Positions 35,489 through 44,824 of a DNA stretch of 64,000 nt are shown here, one piece after another (the stretch's first letter is position 1; the number at the start of each line of letters is the position of its first letter). Origin of the DNA: Pararobbsia silviterrae (GTDB lineage Bacteria; Pseudomonadota; Gammaproteobacteria; Burkholderiales; Burkholderiaceae); assembly GCF_003628125.1 (NCBI RefSeq), contig NZ_RBZU01000016.1, positions 55,024-119,023 on the forward strand, given 5' to 3'. The notes beneath the pieces were generated by a model. The model saw only the letters and a program-made list of their open reading frames with translations. It was not told the DNA's origin and ran no database searches. The position numbers and the translations under genes are program-made.

Positions 35489-36745
35489 ATGAATTTCTGC
35501 GCTATCGATTTCGGAACGTCCAATTCGGCGATTGCCGTGCCTCACCACGCCTCGATGCGGCTCGTGCCCGTCGAGGACCAGGCGGTCACGCTGCCGACGG
35601 CCGTGTTCTTCAATACGGACGAGGAGTCGCAGGCGTACGGGCGCGCCGCGATCGAAGCCTATATCGACGGGTACGACGGCCGGCTCATGCGCTCGATGAA
35701 AAGCATCCTGGGTTCCGCGCTGGCCGACTCGACGACCGAACTCGGCGACGGCTCGGCGATCCGCTATGTCGACGTGATCACGCTGTTCGTCCAGCATCTG
35801 AAGCAAAAGGCCGAGGCGGCCGGCCAGCGGATGCTCGAACGTGTCGTGATGGGGCGTCCGGTCTATTTCGTCGATGACGATCCCGTTGCGGATCGGCTCG
35901 CGCAGTCGCAACTCGAGGCCGTCGCGAAGCGTACGGGCTTTCGCGAGGTCGAGTTCCAATACGAGCCGATCGCGGCGGCGTTCGATTACGAAGCGCGGCT
36001 CGATCACGAGCAACTCGTTCTCGTGGCCGATATCGGCGGCGGCACATCCGATTTTTCGCTCGTGCGCGTGGGTCCCGAGCGTGCCAAACACCTGAATCGG
36101 AAGTCCGACGTGCTGGCGCATCACGGCGTGCACGTCGCGGGGACGGACTATGACAAGCGCGTCGAACTCGAAGGCGTGCTGACGCGCTTCGGCTACAAGT
36201 CGCTCGATCCGTCGGGCAAGGAAGTGCCGAATCGTATCTATTACGATCTCGCGACTTGGCATCTGATCAATACGGTATATACGCCGCGACGGGCGGGCGA
36301 ATTCGCGCTGCTCCGGCATCTCTACGCGGATCCGGCCTATCACCGGCGTTTGATGGCCGTCATCGAACGTCGGCTGGGTCACGCGCTCGCCGCGCGCGCC
36401 GAGGACGCGAAGATCGCGGTGTCCGCGGGCGGCGCGTCGGTCATCGAACTCGACGATGTCGAGCCCGCGCTCGAGGCCGCGTTCGACAATGCGGCCTTGA
36501 TCGCCTGCTCGCTGGACGAGACGCGGCGCATCGTCGACGCCGCGCACGACACCGTTCGCATGGCCGGCATGCCCGCGCATCGCGTCGATGCCTTGTACTT
36601 CACGGGGGGATCGACGGGGCTCGGCTTTCTGACCGATGCGCTCGGCGCCGCGTTTCCGAACGCGAAACCCGTGATCGGCGATCGGCTCGCGAGCGTGGCG
36701 ACGGGCCTCGGCATTCACGCACGGCGTTTGTTCGATCCCGCGTGA
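35489..36745 (+). CDS. Hsp70-family protein (YegD-like)
   Basis: A 418-residue actin-fold ATPase of the Hsp70 superfamily, with phosphate loops IDFGTSNSAIAVP (6-18) and VADIGGGTSDFSLVRVG, EPIAAAFDYEA, and the adenosine motif FTGGSTGLGFL. The length is that of the nucleotide-binding domain alone; there is no substrate-binding domain, as in E. coli YegD. No DnaJ or GrpE partner is nearby. It converges with cspA, with a shared bidirectional terminator 82 bp after its stop. Confidence 0.88.
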   Translation: MNFCAIDFGTSNSAIAVPHHASMRLVPVEDQAVTLPTAVFFNTDEESQAYGRAAIEAYIDGYDGRLMRSMKSILGSALADSTTELGDGSAIRYVDVITLFVQHLKQKAEAAGQRMLERVVMGRPVYFVDDDPVADRLAQSQLEAVAKRTGFREVEFQYEPIAAAFDYEARLDHEQLVLVADIGGGTSDFSLVRVGPERAKHLNRKSDVLAHHGVHVAGTDYDKRVELEGVLTRFGYKSLDPSGKEVPNRIYYDLATWHLINTVYTPRRAGEFALLRHLYADPAYHRRLMAVIERRLGHALAARAEDAKIAVSAGGASVIELDDVEPALEAAFDNAALIACSLDETRRIVDAAHDTVRMAGMPAHRVDALYFTGGSTGLGFLTDALGAAFPNAKPVIGDRLASVATGLGIHARRLFDPA

Positions 36746-36826
36746 TCGCGCGCGGCGGGGGGGCCGTCAGGGCGTGGGGGCGCACGCGAACAGGCGTCGC
36801 GGGGCGGCGACGATCGAAACGGCCAT

Positions 36827-36862
36827 AAAAAAACCGCAAGACAAACGTCTTGCGGTTTTTTT
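36827..36862 (+). terminator. Bidirectional terminator between the Hsp70-like gene and cspA
   Basis: AAAAAAACCGCAAGAC (36827-36842) and GTCTTGCGGTTTTTTT (36847-36862) form a perfect 16-bp stem around AAAC. Seven T residues end each strand's copy, so it serves both converging genes. Confidence 0.93.
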
Positions 36863-36907
36863 CAGGGGAGGCACCGAGCATCGAGGACGCCCGGACATCC
36901 AAAACCC

Positions 36908-37111
36908 TTACAGCGGCTTGATGTTCGCTGCTTGCTTGCCCTTCGGGCCCGTCTTCACTTCGAAGCTGACCTTTTGGTTTTCTTGCAGCGTCTTGAAGCC
37001 TTCGACGCGAATTTCCGAGAAATGCGCGAACAGATCTTCACCGCCGCCGTCCGGCGTAATGAAGCCAAAGCCCTTTGCGTCGTTGAACCACTTAACGGTA
37101 CCCGTTTCCAT
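36908..37111 (-). CDS. cspA: Cold-shock protein CspA family
   Basis: A 67-residue cold-shock-domain RNA/DNA-binding protein. The RNP1 motif KGFGFI (13-18) and RNP2-like DLFAHFS (26-32) are present, and the protein begins [16 protein letters not shown]. The frame is open 21 codons upstream, but ATG 37111 gives the standard length, with GGAACG upstream. It has its own promoter about 155-183 bp upstream and a long leader, as usual for cold-shock genes. Confidence 0.96.
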   Translation of the reverse strand: METGTVKWFNDAKGFGFITPDGGGEDLFAHFSEIRVEGFKTLQENQKVSFEVKTGPKGKQAANIKPL

Positions 37112-37258
37112 ATTACGTTCCAAAAGATGAATTGAATCTGAGAGCCTTAGAGGCTCCCGTGGTGCGCATGACAATCAAGGATGGTTTGAATAGGACAACC
37201 GGAGTACCGTTGGAGGGCGACTGCGAAGGCTGTTACTCGTCGTCGCTTGAAAATCCTG
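37112..37258 (-). promoter_or_regulatory. Long 5' leader of cspA
   Basis: Between the predicted transcription start and the ATG lie about 147 nt that are less GC-rich than neighbouring genes. Long structured leaders control stability and translation of cspA-type mRNAs with temperature. The role here is inferred from that precedent and from the distance; I did not derive a fold. Confidence 0.5.
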
Positions 37259-37265
37259 CACTAGC

Positions 37266-37294
37266 TTTATACGGTCAATCCGGACGGCGGTCAA
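37266..37294 (-). promoter_or_regulatory. Sigma-70-type promoter of cspA
   Basis: On the minus strand TTGACC (37294-37289) and TATAAA (37271-37266) are separated by exactly 17 bases. This is one of the best promoter matches in the window. A second TTGACC lies inside the spacer. The remaining stretch up to ubiX (37295-37446) holds no gene. Confidence 0.75.
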
Positions 37295-37446
37295 TCGCTT
37301 TTTTCGACATGCGATGCGATCTTCCTGCAAAGGGGTTCATTTACCGGAAAGACCGCCGGATAAGGCTCGCACGGTCGGTCGAAAATGCTCAAGATCCGTT
37401 GGATCGCTGCGAATCGAGCTTCACAGAATCGCCTCGGCAAAGTCAG

Positions 37447-38037
37447 TTAATGCGTCCCGCCGGCCGATGTTTTCTGAAGTCCGCCCCAGCCTTCGGTAAG
37501 GGTCGGGCCCAGCGAGAACATATCGAGTACGCGTGAGACCGTATGGTCGACCATCTCGTCGATCGAGGCAGGTTTTTCGTAAAACGCGGGCAACGGAGGA
37601 AAGATCACGCCGCCCATCTCGGTCACGGCGGTCATATTGCGCAGATGTGCGAGATTGAGCGGCGTTTCGCGCACCATCAGCACGAGCCGGCGGCGCTCCT
37701 TGAGCGTGACGTCCGCGGCGCGCGCGATCAAGTTGTCGGACAAGCCGTGCGCAATGCTCGCGAGCGTTTTCATCGAGCAAGGCGCGACGATCATGCCGTC
37801 CGTCGCGAACGATCCGCTGGCGATCGTCGCGCCGACGTCGCGCACGTTATGCACGACATCGGCAAAATGCTCGACCGACGGCCGGTCGAGTGCCAATTCA
37901 TGCTGGATGCTGAGCCAGCCCGCCGACGAAACGACGAGATGCGTTTCGATGCCGCCGAGCGAGCGAAGCTTTTCAAGCAGCCGGATCGAATAGATCGCGC
38001 CCGTCGCTCCGGTGACGGCAATGATCAGCCGGCGCAC
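37447..38037 (-). CDS. ubiX: Flavin prenyltransferase UbiX
   Basis: UbiX attaches a dimethylallyl group to FMN to make the cofactor of UbiD decarboxylases in ubiquinone synthesis. The 196-residue product shows IAVTGATGAIYSIRLLEKL, the SGSFATDGMIVAPCSMKTLA flavin-site region and RRLVLMVRETPLNLAHLRNM. It starts four bases after grxD and ends the hemA-prfA-prmC-grxD-ubiX series. Confidence 0.94.
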   Translation of the reverse strand: MRRLIIAVTGATGAIYSIRLLEKLRSLGGIETHLVVSSAGWLSIQHELALDRPSVEHFADVVHNVRDVGATIASGSFATDGMIVAPCSMKTLASIAHGLSDNLIARAADVTLKERRRLVLMVRETPLNLAHLRNMTAVTEMGGVIFPPLPAFYEKPASIDEMVDHTVSRVLDMFSLGPTLTEGWGGLQKTSAGGTH

Positions 38038-38041
38038 GCGG

Positions 38042-38356
38042 TCAGACCGCGGCCGTCAGCATCTGGCGAAGTTCGCCCGATTCGTACATTTCCATCATGA
38101 TGTCCGACCCGCCGACGAATTCGCCTTGAATATAAAGCTGCGGGATCGTCGGCCAGTTCGCGTATTCCTTGATGCCTTGGCGGATCTCGTCGTCTTCGAG
38201 CACGTTGACCGTCGTGAGCTTCTCGACGCCGCAGGCCTTGAGCACCTGGATCGCGCGGCCCGAGAAGCCGCACATCGGAAACTGAGCCGTGCCCTTCATG
38301 AACAGGACCACCGGGTTCGTGGTCACGATTTCCTTGATGCGTTCTTGCGTAGTCAT
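38042..38356 (-). CDS. grxD: Monothiol glutaredoxin GrxD
   Basis: GrxD is a CGFS-type glutaredoxin that binds and transfers [2Fe-2S] clusters with glutathione and BolA-type partners; IbaG is encoded at 6.7 kb. The 104-residue product has the active site MCGFSG (Cys29), WPTIPQLY and VGGSDIMMEMYESGEL. ATG 38356 is preferred over a start nine codons upstream. It lies 102 bp after prmC. Confidence 0.95.
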   Translation of the reverse strand: MTTQERIKEIVTTNPVVLFMKGTAQFPMCGFSGRAIQVLKACGVEKLTTVNVLEDDEIRQGIKEYANWPTIPQLYIQGEFVGGSDIMMEMYESGELRQMLTAAV

Positions 38357-38458
38357 GGCGAGGGTTCTGATTGGGGGTAACAATGCGGAAATAATAGCGG
38401 ATTTCGCCGGCCGGCGTGCCGTGGCGCTCGGCCGCGGCCCTTCCCGGGCGGCCCCGGA

Positions 38459-39331
38459 TCAAGCCGGCATGCGGCCGCCCGTGATGCGTTCGATACCGGC
38501 CAGATCGCGGCGCGATTCGACATCCGTGTAGCCGCCGGCCGTGAACAGCGCGCGGACGTCCGCGGCCTGGTCGTAGCCGTGCTCGACCCAGAGCGCCGCG
38601 CCGCGATCGAGCCATGCGCGCGCGCCGCCGACGATCGTGCGCAGCGCGCGAAGTCCATCGCCGTGGTCGGTCAAGGCGTCGACCGGTTCGAAGCGCAGGT
38701 CGCCGTCGTCGAGATGGGGGTCGCCCGCCCGGATGTACGGCGGATTGCTGACGATCAACGCGAAACGCGGCGGCTCCGCGTGGTCGGCATGGGCTTCGGC
38801 GGCGAGCGCGTCGAACCAGTCGCCTTCACGGAAATCGATGGCCGGCCCGGCGGATGTCGCGTCGAGCAGGCGGCTCGCGTTGCGTCGCGCGACGTCGAGC
38901 GCGGCGCGCGAGCGGTCGGTCGCGATGACGCGCGCATCGGGACGCGCGTGCGCGATCGCGATCGCAATCGCGCCGCTGCCCGTGCCGAGATCGGCGACGC
39001 GCGGGCGAGACTCGGCGCGCGCGCGCAATTCGAGCAAGGCGGTTTCGACGAGCAGCTCCGTATCGGGCCGCGGAATCAGCACATCGCGCGTGACCTCGAA
39101 GTCGAGGCCGAAAAATTCGCGATGTCCGACGATCTGCGCGACGGGTTCGCCCGCGACGCGGCGCTGTTCGAGCGCGACAAACGCCGCGATCTGCGCATCG
39201 CTGAGCGGCGCATCGCCGCGCGTGATCAGATCCGTGCGGCGCCAGCCGAGCGCGTGCGTGAGCAAGACGCGCGCATCGAGCGCATCGAGCGGCGTCGCGC
39301 GCAGCAACGCGGCGGCGGTCCGCGGGTTCAT
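38459..39331 (-). CDS. prmC: Peptide-chain release factor glutamine methyltransferase PrmC
   Basis: PrmC (HemK) methylates the Gln of the GGQ motif in release factors. The 290-residue product has an N-terminal helical domain, the SAM-binding [16 protein letters not shown] and the catalytic NPPY in [13 protein letters not shown]. The start at 39331 overlaps the prfA stop by four bases, so the enzyme is coupled to its substrate RF1. Confidence 0.95.
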   Translation of the reverse strand: MNPRTAAALLRATPLDALDARVLLTHALGWRRTDLITRGDAPLSDAQIAAFVALEQRRVAGEPVAQIVGHREFFGLDFEVTRDVLIPRPDTELLVETALLELRARAESRPRVADLGTGSGAIAIAIAHARPDARVIATDRSRAALDVARRNASRLLDATSAGPAIDFREGDWFDALAAEAHADHAEPPRFALIVSNPPYIRAGDPHLDDGDLRFEPVDALTDHGDGLRALRTIVGGARAWLDRGAALWVEHGYDQAADVRALFTAGGYTDVESRRDLAGIERITGGRMPA

Positions 39332-40410
39332 GCGCCTTCGCCGAGCGCCGCGAGTTGCTCGGCCTGATGTTCGCTCGCGAGCGCGCCGATCAACTCGTCG
39401 AGGTCGCCGTCCATGATCGCGTCGAGCTTGTAGAGCGTCAGATTGATCCGATGGTCGGTCATGCGTCCCTGCGGGAAGTTGTATGTCCGAATCCGTTCCG
39501 AACGGTCGCCCGAGCCGATCAGGCTCTTGCGCGTCGCGGCTTCCTTCGCGTGCTGCTCCTGATACTGCTTGTCCATGATGCGCGCGGCGAGCACCTTGAG
39601 CGCGCGCTCCTTGTTCTTGTGCTGCGAGCGGTCGTCCTGGCACTCGACGACGATGCCGGTCGGCAGGTGCGTCACGCGGACCGCGGAATCGGTCTTGTTG
39701 ATGTGCTGTCCGCCCGCGCCCGAGGCACGGAAGGTATCGATGCGCAGATCGGCCGGATTGATCTGGACTTCGGCGACTTCGTCGGCCTCGGGCATCACGG
39801 CGACCGTGCAGGCCGACGTATGGATGCGGCCCTGCGCTTCGGTTTCGGGCACGCGCTGGACGCGATGACCGCCCGATTCGAACTTGAGCCGCGAATACGC
39901 GCCCTGGCCGACGAGCCGCACGATGACTTCCTTGTAGCCGCCGAGATCCGATGCGCTTTCCGAGATCTGTTCGATCTGCCAGCGATGGCGTTCCGCGTAG
40001 CGCATATACATGCGCAACAGCGCGCCCGCGAACAGCGCGCTTTCCTCGCCGCCCGTGCCCGCGCGGATTTCGAGGAAGATGTTGCGGTCGTCGTTCGGAT
40101 CCTTCGGCAGCAGCATTTTCTGCAGATCGCCTTCGAGCGTCGTCATGCGGCCGCGCGCCTCGCGGACTTCGTCCTCGGCGAAGTCGCGCATCGACGGATC
40201 GGCGACGAGGTCGAGCGCGGTCTGCTCATCGTCGGACGCCTGGCGCCAGAGCGCGTATTGCTCGACGACCGGCGTGAGTTCCGCGTGCTCGCGCGTGAAG
40301 CGCCGATATTGGTCGATGTTCGACGTGATATCCGGCTGGCTCAGCAACTGATTGAGTTCGGCCAGTCGTAGCGTGAGCTGGTCGAGCTTGCTTTGCATAC
40401 TCGATTTCAT
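39328..40410 (-). CDS. prfA: Peptide chain release factor 1
   Basis: RF1 terminates translation at UAA and UAG. The 360-residue product carries the stop-codon recognition region [16 protein letters not shown] (tripeptide PET in place of E. coli PAT) and the catalytic GGQ in [15 protein letters not shown]. An ATG four codons later (40398) is an alternative start. It lies 134 bp downstream of hemA. Confidence 0.96.
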   Translation of the reverse strand: MKSSMQSKLDQLTLRLAELNQLLSQPDITSNIDQYRRFTREHAELTPVVEQYALWRQASDDEQTALDLVADPSMRDFAEDEVREARGRMTTLEGDLQKMLLPKDPNDDRNIFLEIRAGTGGEESALFAGALLRMYMRYAERHRWQIEQISESASDLGGYKEVIVRLVGQGAYSRLKFESGGHRVQRVPETEAQGRIHTSACTVAVMPEADEVAEVQINPADLRIDTFRASGAGGQHINKTDSAVRVTHLPTGIVVECQDDRSQHKNKERALKVLAARIMDKQYQEQHAKEAATRKSLIGSGDRSERIRTYNFPQGRMTDHRINLTLYKLDAIMDGDLDELIGALASEHQAEQLAALGEGA

Positions 40411-40544
40411 CGGGGTTCCGAGGCGAAGAGGCGGTACGGGCGAGTCGGTCGCATGACGGCTAGGTAGCGCGTCGGGCCGGCGTGCGTGGCGCGGCGGACT
40501 CGTCGGAAAAGCGCCGGCGGCGGGCCGTCGCGCGAGGGGCGTCG

Positions 40545-41912
40545 CTAATGGTGGCCGCTATAGCGTCCGGCGGGGCGGAACATATCGGGCAGCAGCTCGA
40601 CGAGTTGCTCGCGGCGCTCGCCGGCCGCGCGGTTCAGCGCATGCGTGGGGCCATGCATGAACTTGTTCGTGAGCGCGACCGACAGGGCTTCGAGCACGGC
40701 CGACGGATCGTCGCCGCGCGCGAGCATCTTTTGCGCACGGTCGAGCTCGGCGAGCCGCATCGCGTCGGCATGGCCGTGGAGCTGACGGATCACGGGCACG
40801 ACGCTGCGCGCGTCGAGCCATTGCATGAAATTCGAGACACGCGTTTCGATGATCGCTTCGGCCTGCGCGACGGCCGCCTGGCGCATCGCGTTGCCTTCGC
40901 GCACGATCGCGCCGAGATCGTCGACGGTATAGAGGAACACGTCCTCAAGATCGCTGACTTCGGGTTCGATATCGCGCGGCACCGCGAGATCGACCATGAA
41001 CATCGGCCGATGGCGGCGCGCCTTGATCGCGCGTTCGACCGCGCCGAGGCCGATGATCGGCAACGTGCTGGCCGTGCACGAGACGACGATGTCGAATTCG
41101 TGGAGCCGCGAGGGGAGGTCGGCGAGCGGGATCGCCCGGCCGTTGAACCGTTCGGCCAGACGCGTGCCGCGCTCGGCCGTGCGGTTCGCAACGACGAGCT
41201 CACGCGGATTTTGCGCGGCGAAATGCGTCGCGCAGAGTTCGATCATCTCGCCGGCGCCGATGAACAGCACGCGCTGCTTCGAGACATTGTCGAAAATCCG
41301 TTGCGCGAGCCGGACGGCCGCGGCGGCCATCGAGACCGAGTGCGCGCCGATTTCGGTCTGGCCACGGACTTCCTTGGCGACCGCGAACGTGCGCTGGAAC
41401 AACTGGTTCAGATAGGTGCCGAGCGCGCCCGCTTCGGTCGCGGTCCGCACGGCGTCCTTGAGCTGGCCGAGGATCTGCGTCTCGCCGAGCACCATCGAAT
41501 CAAGCCCCGACGCGACACGGAACGCATGGCGCACGGCTTCGGACTGCGGCAGCGCATAGACGTGCGGCGCGAGTTCGTCGACGGAGATGTTATGAAATTG
41601 CGAGAGCCACTGGATCGCGTGCTCGCGCGCGCCGCGGTCGTCGGTCGCGCAATAGAGTTCGGTCCGATTGCATGTCGACAGAATCGCGGCTTCGGCCGAG
41701 CCGCCGACCCAGGCCGGCGCGCCGACAATGGCCGTCGCCGAGGCAATGGCGGTCGGTTCGCCGGGCGGCGTGGCCGCCGTGCCTGCCGTACCGGGCCAGA
41801 CGCCGCGCAGCATTTCGAGCGCGGGTTTGATCCGGTCGAGCGGGAACGCAACGCGTTCGCGCAAGGCGAGCGGCGCCGTGTGGTGGTTGATCCCGATGGC
41901 GAGCAGCTGCAT
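40545..41912 (-). CDS. hemA: Glutamyl-tRNA reductase HemA
   Basis: HemA reduces glutamyl-tRNA to glutamate-1-semialdehyde, the first step of haem synthesis. The catalytic Cys is Cys81 in [15 protein letters not shown]-binding [17 protein letters not shown] and the C-terminal dimerisation domain are present. Between the first strand pair and the catalytic Cys there is a Gly/Ala/Pro-rich insert of roughly 25-30 residues (about 40-72), which puts Cys31 positions later than in E. coli (Cys50). The frame is open 63 codons upstream, but ATG 41912 gives the conserved [14 protein letters not shown] start. Confidence 0.95.
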   Translation of the reverse strand: MQLLAIGINHHTAPLALRERVAFPLDRIKPALEMLRGVWPGTAGTAATPPGEPTAIASATAIVGAPAWVGGSAEAAILSTCNRTELYCATDDRGAREHAIQWLSQFHNISVDELAPHVYALPQSEAVRHAFRVASGLDSMVLGETQILGQLKDAVRTATEAGALGTYLNQLFQRTFAVAKEVRGQTEIGAHSVSMAAAAVRLAQRIFDNVSKQRVLFIGAGEMIELCATHFAAQNPRELVVANRTAERGTRLAERFNGRAIPLADLPSRLHEFDIVVSCTASTLPIIGLGAVERAIKARRHRPMFMVDLAVPRDIEPEVSDLEDVFLYTVDDLGAIVREGNAMRQAAVAQAEAIIETRVSNFMQWLDARSVVPVIRQLHGHADAMRLAELDRAQKMLARGDDPSAVLEALSVALTNKFMHGPTHALNRAAGERREQLVELLPDMFRPAGRYSGHH

Positions 41913-41943
41913 TCGTTCGACTAGACCCTGATACTTGGCCGGT

Positions 41944-41949
41944 ATTATA
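41944..41949 (-). promoter_or_regulatory. Candidate -10 element of hemA
   Basis: On the minus strand TATAAT lies 31 bases before the hemA ATG, giving a leader of about 25 nt. No clear -35 is visible. A GATAAT at 41998-42003 on the plus strand is a weaker -10 candidate for the divergent small membrane gene. Confidence 0.45.
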
Positions 41950-42038
41950 GCTTTGAGGCCGGTTCCGCGCAGATCCGTCGCGGTGGCGGCGATTTGCGAT
42001 AATTCGCCACACCGTTTTTGCAAAGGGATGCCGTTCCG

Positions 42039-42308
42039 ATGGGTTGGTTGGGTACTGCAATTCTTGCCGCGGTCATCGCTTGGGCCGCTTGGCGCTTCCA
42101 TCCGTCGACGCCCGCGTTCGCGGGCCGCGGCGGTCGGGCCGCGGCGGTCGTCGCGGGCGTCGTCGCCGCGCTCGCGATCAAGCTCGCGGGTAACGTCAGC
42201 GGCGCGTTCAGCGACGGGCAGTCACTCGAATGGCTCGCGACGGTCCTGGCGGCGATCGCGGCCGTCGTCGTCGTGGCCCGGCTCGCCGCGCGCCGGGCGC
42301 GGACCTGA
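42039..42308 (+). CDS. Small hydrophobic membrane protein
   Basis: An 89-residue protein of unknown function with two to three membrane segments (about 2-18, 34-50 and 65-85) and an Arg-rich end (RLAARRART). It starts 127 bp from divergent hemA and stops 37 bp before the aminopeptidase gene, so it may share that transcript. Codon use fits the neighbourhood. No motif gives a function. Confidence 0.7.
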   Translation: MGWLGTAILAAVIAWAAWRFHPSTPAFAGRGGRAAAVVAGVVAALAIKLAGNVSGAFSDGQSLEWLATVLAAIAAVVVVARLAARRART

Positions 42309-42345
42309 CGGCGCCTCGCTTGTGTACTTTTCAGGAGATTGACCG

Positions 42346-44157
42346 ATGAATGCAAGAACGCCCGCCGTCTCGTCCGTGCAGTTCCGGCTCGACGCGTTGC
42401 GCCATGCGATGCGCGAGGCCGGCGTCGATGCGGCGATCGTCCCGTCGTCCGATCCGCATATCTCTGAATACCTGCCTGCGCACTGGCAAGGGCGCGAATG
42501 GCTGTCGGGCTTCACGGGCTCGGTCGGCACGCTCGTCGTCACGCACGATTTCGCGGGTCTCTGGGTCGACGGCCGCTACTGGGTGCAGGCCGAAGCGCAA
42601 CTCGCGGGCACCGGCATCCAGATGATGAAGATCGTCGCCGGGCAGGCGAACGCGCATATCGACTGGCTCGCCGCGAATTTGCGCGAACGCGCGCGCGTCG
42701 GCGTCGACGGGACCGTGCTCGGACTCGCGGCCGCGAACGCACTCATCGATGCATTCCGCCCGCGCGGCATCGAACTCGTCGCGGACGTCGATTTGCTCGC
42801 GGCCATCTGGTCCGACCGCCCGGCCTTGCCCGCCCAGCCGATCTACGAACACGATCCGGCGTTTGCGCCGGTCTCGCGCGCGGACAAGCTCGCGCGCGTG
42901 CGCCAGGCGATCGCCGACGCGGGCGCCGACTGGCATCTCGTCTCGACGCTCGACGATCTCGCCTGGATCTTCAATCTGCGCGGCGCCGACGTGAACTACA
43001 ACCCGGTGTTCGTCGCGCATGCGCTGATCGGCGCGACGTCGGCGACGTTGTTTATCGACGCGCGCAAGGTTCCGGCGGCCGTCGAGCACGCGCTGAACGC
43101 CGATGGCGTGACGCTCGCGCCCTATGAGGCGCTCGCCGATGCGCTGCGTGCGCTGCCGGCCGACGGCGCGTTGCTCGTCGATCCGCGCCGCGTGACCTAC
43201 GGCGTGCTCCGGTCGGCGCCCGCGACGCTCCGGCAGATCGCCTGCGTGAATCCGTCGACGTTCGCCAAGTCGCGCAAGGTCGGCGCCGAAGCCGATCACG
43301 TGCGCGCGGCGATGGAGCAGGACGGCGCCGCGCTTTGCGAGTTCTTCGCATGGTTCGAGCGCGCCGTGAACCGTGAACGCGTGACCGAACTCACGATCGA
43401 CGAGCAGATCACGGCGGCGCGCGCCCGGCGTCCGGGCTACACCTGCCCGAGCTTCGCGACGATCGCCGCTTTCAACGCGAACGGCGCGATGCCGCACTAC
43501 CGCGCGCTCGAGTCCTCGCACGCGGTCATCGAAGGCGACGGATTGCTGCTGATCGACTCGGGCGGCCAGTACGTCGGGGGCACGACCGACATCACGCGCG
43601 TCGTGCCGGTCGGTACGCCGTCGGCCGCGCAGAAGCGCGATTTCACGGTCGTGCTCAAGGGCACGATGGCGTTGTCGCGCACGACGTTTCCGCGCGGCAT
43701 CAAATCGCCGCTGCTCGACGCGATCGCGCGCGCCCCGATCTGGGCAAGCGGCGTCGACTACACGCACGGGACGGGCCACGGTGTCGGCTACTTCCTCAAT
43801 GTGCACGAAGGCCCGCAGGTCATCTCGTACTACGCCGCGCCCGAGGCGCATACGGCGATGGAAGCCGGCATGATCACGTCGATCGAGCCCGGCATCTATC
43901 GTCCGGGCGAGTGGGGGATCCGGATCGAGAATCTCGTGCTCAACGTCGACGCCGGCAAAACGCCGTTCGGCGAATTCCTGCGCTTCGAAACGCTGACGCT
44001 GTGCCCGATCGACACGCGCTGCATCGAGCGCGCGCTGCTGAGCGCCGAGGACATCGCCTGGCTCAACGCGTATCACGAGACCGTGCGCGCGCGCGTGCTG
44101 CCGCATGTCGACGGCGAGGCGAAAGCGTGGCTCATCGAACGCACGGCAGCGATCTGA
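42346..44157 (+). CDS. Xaa-Pro aminopeptidase, M24B family, three-domain type
   Basis: A 603-residue peptidase that removes an N-terminal residue preceding proline. It has two creatinase-like N-terminal domains (about 10-310), with YLPAHWQGREWLSGFTGSVG and GRYWVQAEAQL, and a C-terminal pita-bread domain. Metal ligands are visible: LLIDSGGQYVGGTTDITR (two Asp), HGTGHGVGYFLNVHEGP (His), ITSIEPGIYRPGEWGIRIEN (two Glu). The length matches the eukaryotic-like APP1 form rather than the ~440-residue E. coli PepP. GGAGATT precedes the ATG. Confidence 0.93.
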   Translation: MNARTPAVSSVQFRLDALRHAMREAGVDAAIVPSSDPHISEYLPAHWQGREWLSGFTGSVGTLVVTHDFAGLWVDGRYWVQAEAQLAGTGIQMMKIVAGQANAHIDWLAANLRERARVGVDGTVLGLAAANALIDAFRPRGIELVADVDLLAAIWSDRPALPAQPIYEHDPAFAPVSRADKLARVRQAIADAGADWHLVSTLDDLAWIFNLRGADVNYNPVFVAHALIGATSATLFIDARKVPAAVEHALNADGVTLAPYEALADALRALPADGALLVDPRRVTYGVLRSAPATLRQIACVNPSTFAKSRKVGAEADHVRAAMEQDGAALCEFFAWFERAVNRERVTELTIDEQITAARARRPGYTCPSFATIAAFNANGAMPHYRALESSHAVIEGDGLLLIDSGGQYVGGTTDITRVVPVGTPSAAQKRDFTVVLKGTMALSRTTFPRGIKSPLLDAIARAPIWASGVDYTHGTGHGVGYFLNVHEGPQVISYYAAPEAHTAMEAGMITSIEPGIYRPGEWGIRIENLVLNVDAGKTPFGEFLRFETLTLCPIDTRCIERALLSAEDIAWLNAYHETVRARVLPHVDGEAKAWLIERTAAI

Positions 44158-44171
44158 ACGGGGAGCGCGCG

Positions 44172-44795
44172 ATGGCGATCAAGGTGGTCGTGTTCGATCT
44201 CGGGGGCGTCGTGTTCGACTGGAGTCCCGAGTACGTCTACAAGGAACTGATTCCCGACGACGACGCGCGTCGCTGGTTTCTGACTCACGTCTGCACGATG
44301 GACTGGGTCATCCGGCAAGACGGCGGCCAGACGATCGAAGCGGGCACCGAGGCGCTCGTCGCCGCGTTTCCCGACCATGCGCCGCTGATTCGCGCCTTCT
44401 ATGCGCGGTGGACCGAGATGCTGCGCGGCACGCTCGACGACGGCATCGCGCTGTTCGAGCGGCTCGATGCGGCGGGCATGCCGCTGTTCAGCCTCACGAA
44501 CTGGTCGGCGCAGACCTTCCCGTATGCGCTCGAACACTATCCGTTCCTGCAGCGCTTTCGCGATATCGTCGTGTCGGGCCGGGTCCGGCTCGTCAAGCCG
44601 GATCCCGCGATCTACGCGGAGATGTTCGCGCGGATCCGCGCGCAGTTTCCCGATATCGAACCGGCCGAGATCGTCTTCATCGACGACAACGCGAAGAACG
44701 CGGACGCGGCGACGCGCCTCGGTTGGCACGGCATCCACCATACGAGCGCCGCGACGACCGCGCGCACGCTCGAGACGCTCGGCGTGACGTTCTGA
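44172..44795 (+). CDS. HAD-family hydrolase (YihX-like)
   Basis: A 207-residue haloacid-dehalogenase-superfamily protein. Motif I is VFDLGGVVFDW (nucleophile Asp), motif II LTNWS, motif III Lys in RLVKPDPAIY and motif IV FIDDNAKNAD. The second Asp of motif I is replaced by Gly, as in YihX-type sugar phosphatases and related members. Substrate unknown. It starts 14 bases after the aminopeptidase stop and converges with the DUF748 gene. Confidence 0.88.
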   Translation: MAIKVVVFDLGGVVFDWSPEYVYKELIPDDDARRWFLTHVCTMDWVIRQDGGQTIEAGTEALVAAFPDHAPLIRAFYARWTEMLRGTLDDGIALFERLDAAGMPLFSLTNWSAQTFPYALEHYPFLQRFRDIVVSGRVRLVKPDPAIYAEMFARIRAQFPDIEPAEIVFIDDNAKNADAATRLGWHGIHHTSAATTARTLETLGVTF

Positions 44796-44824
44796 GCGAA
44801 TGGCGCACGCGTGCGCGCGCCGCG

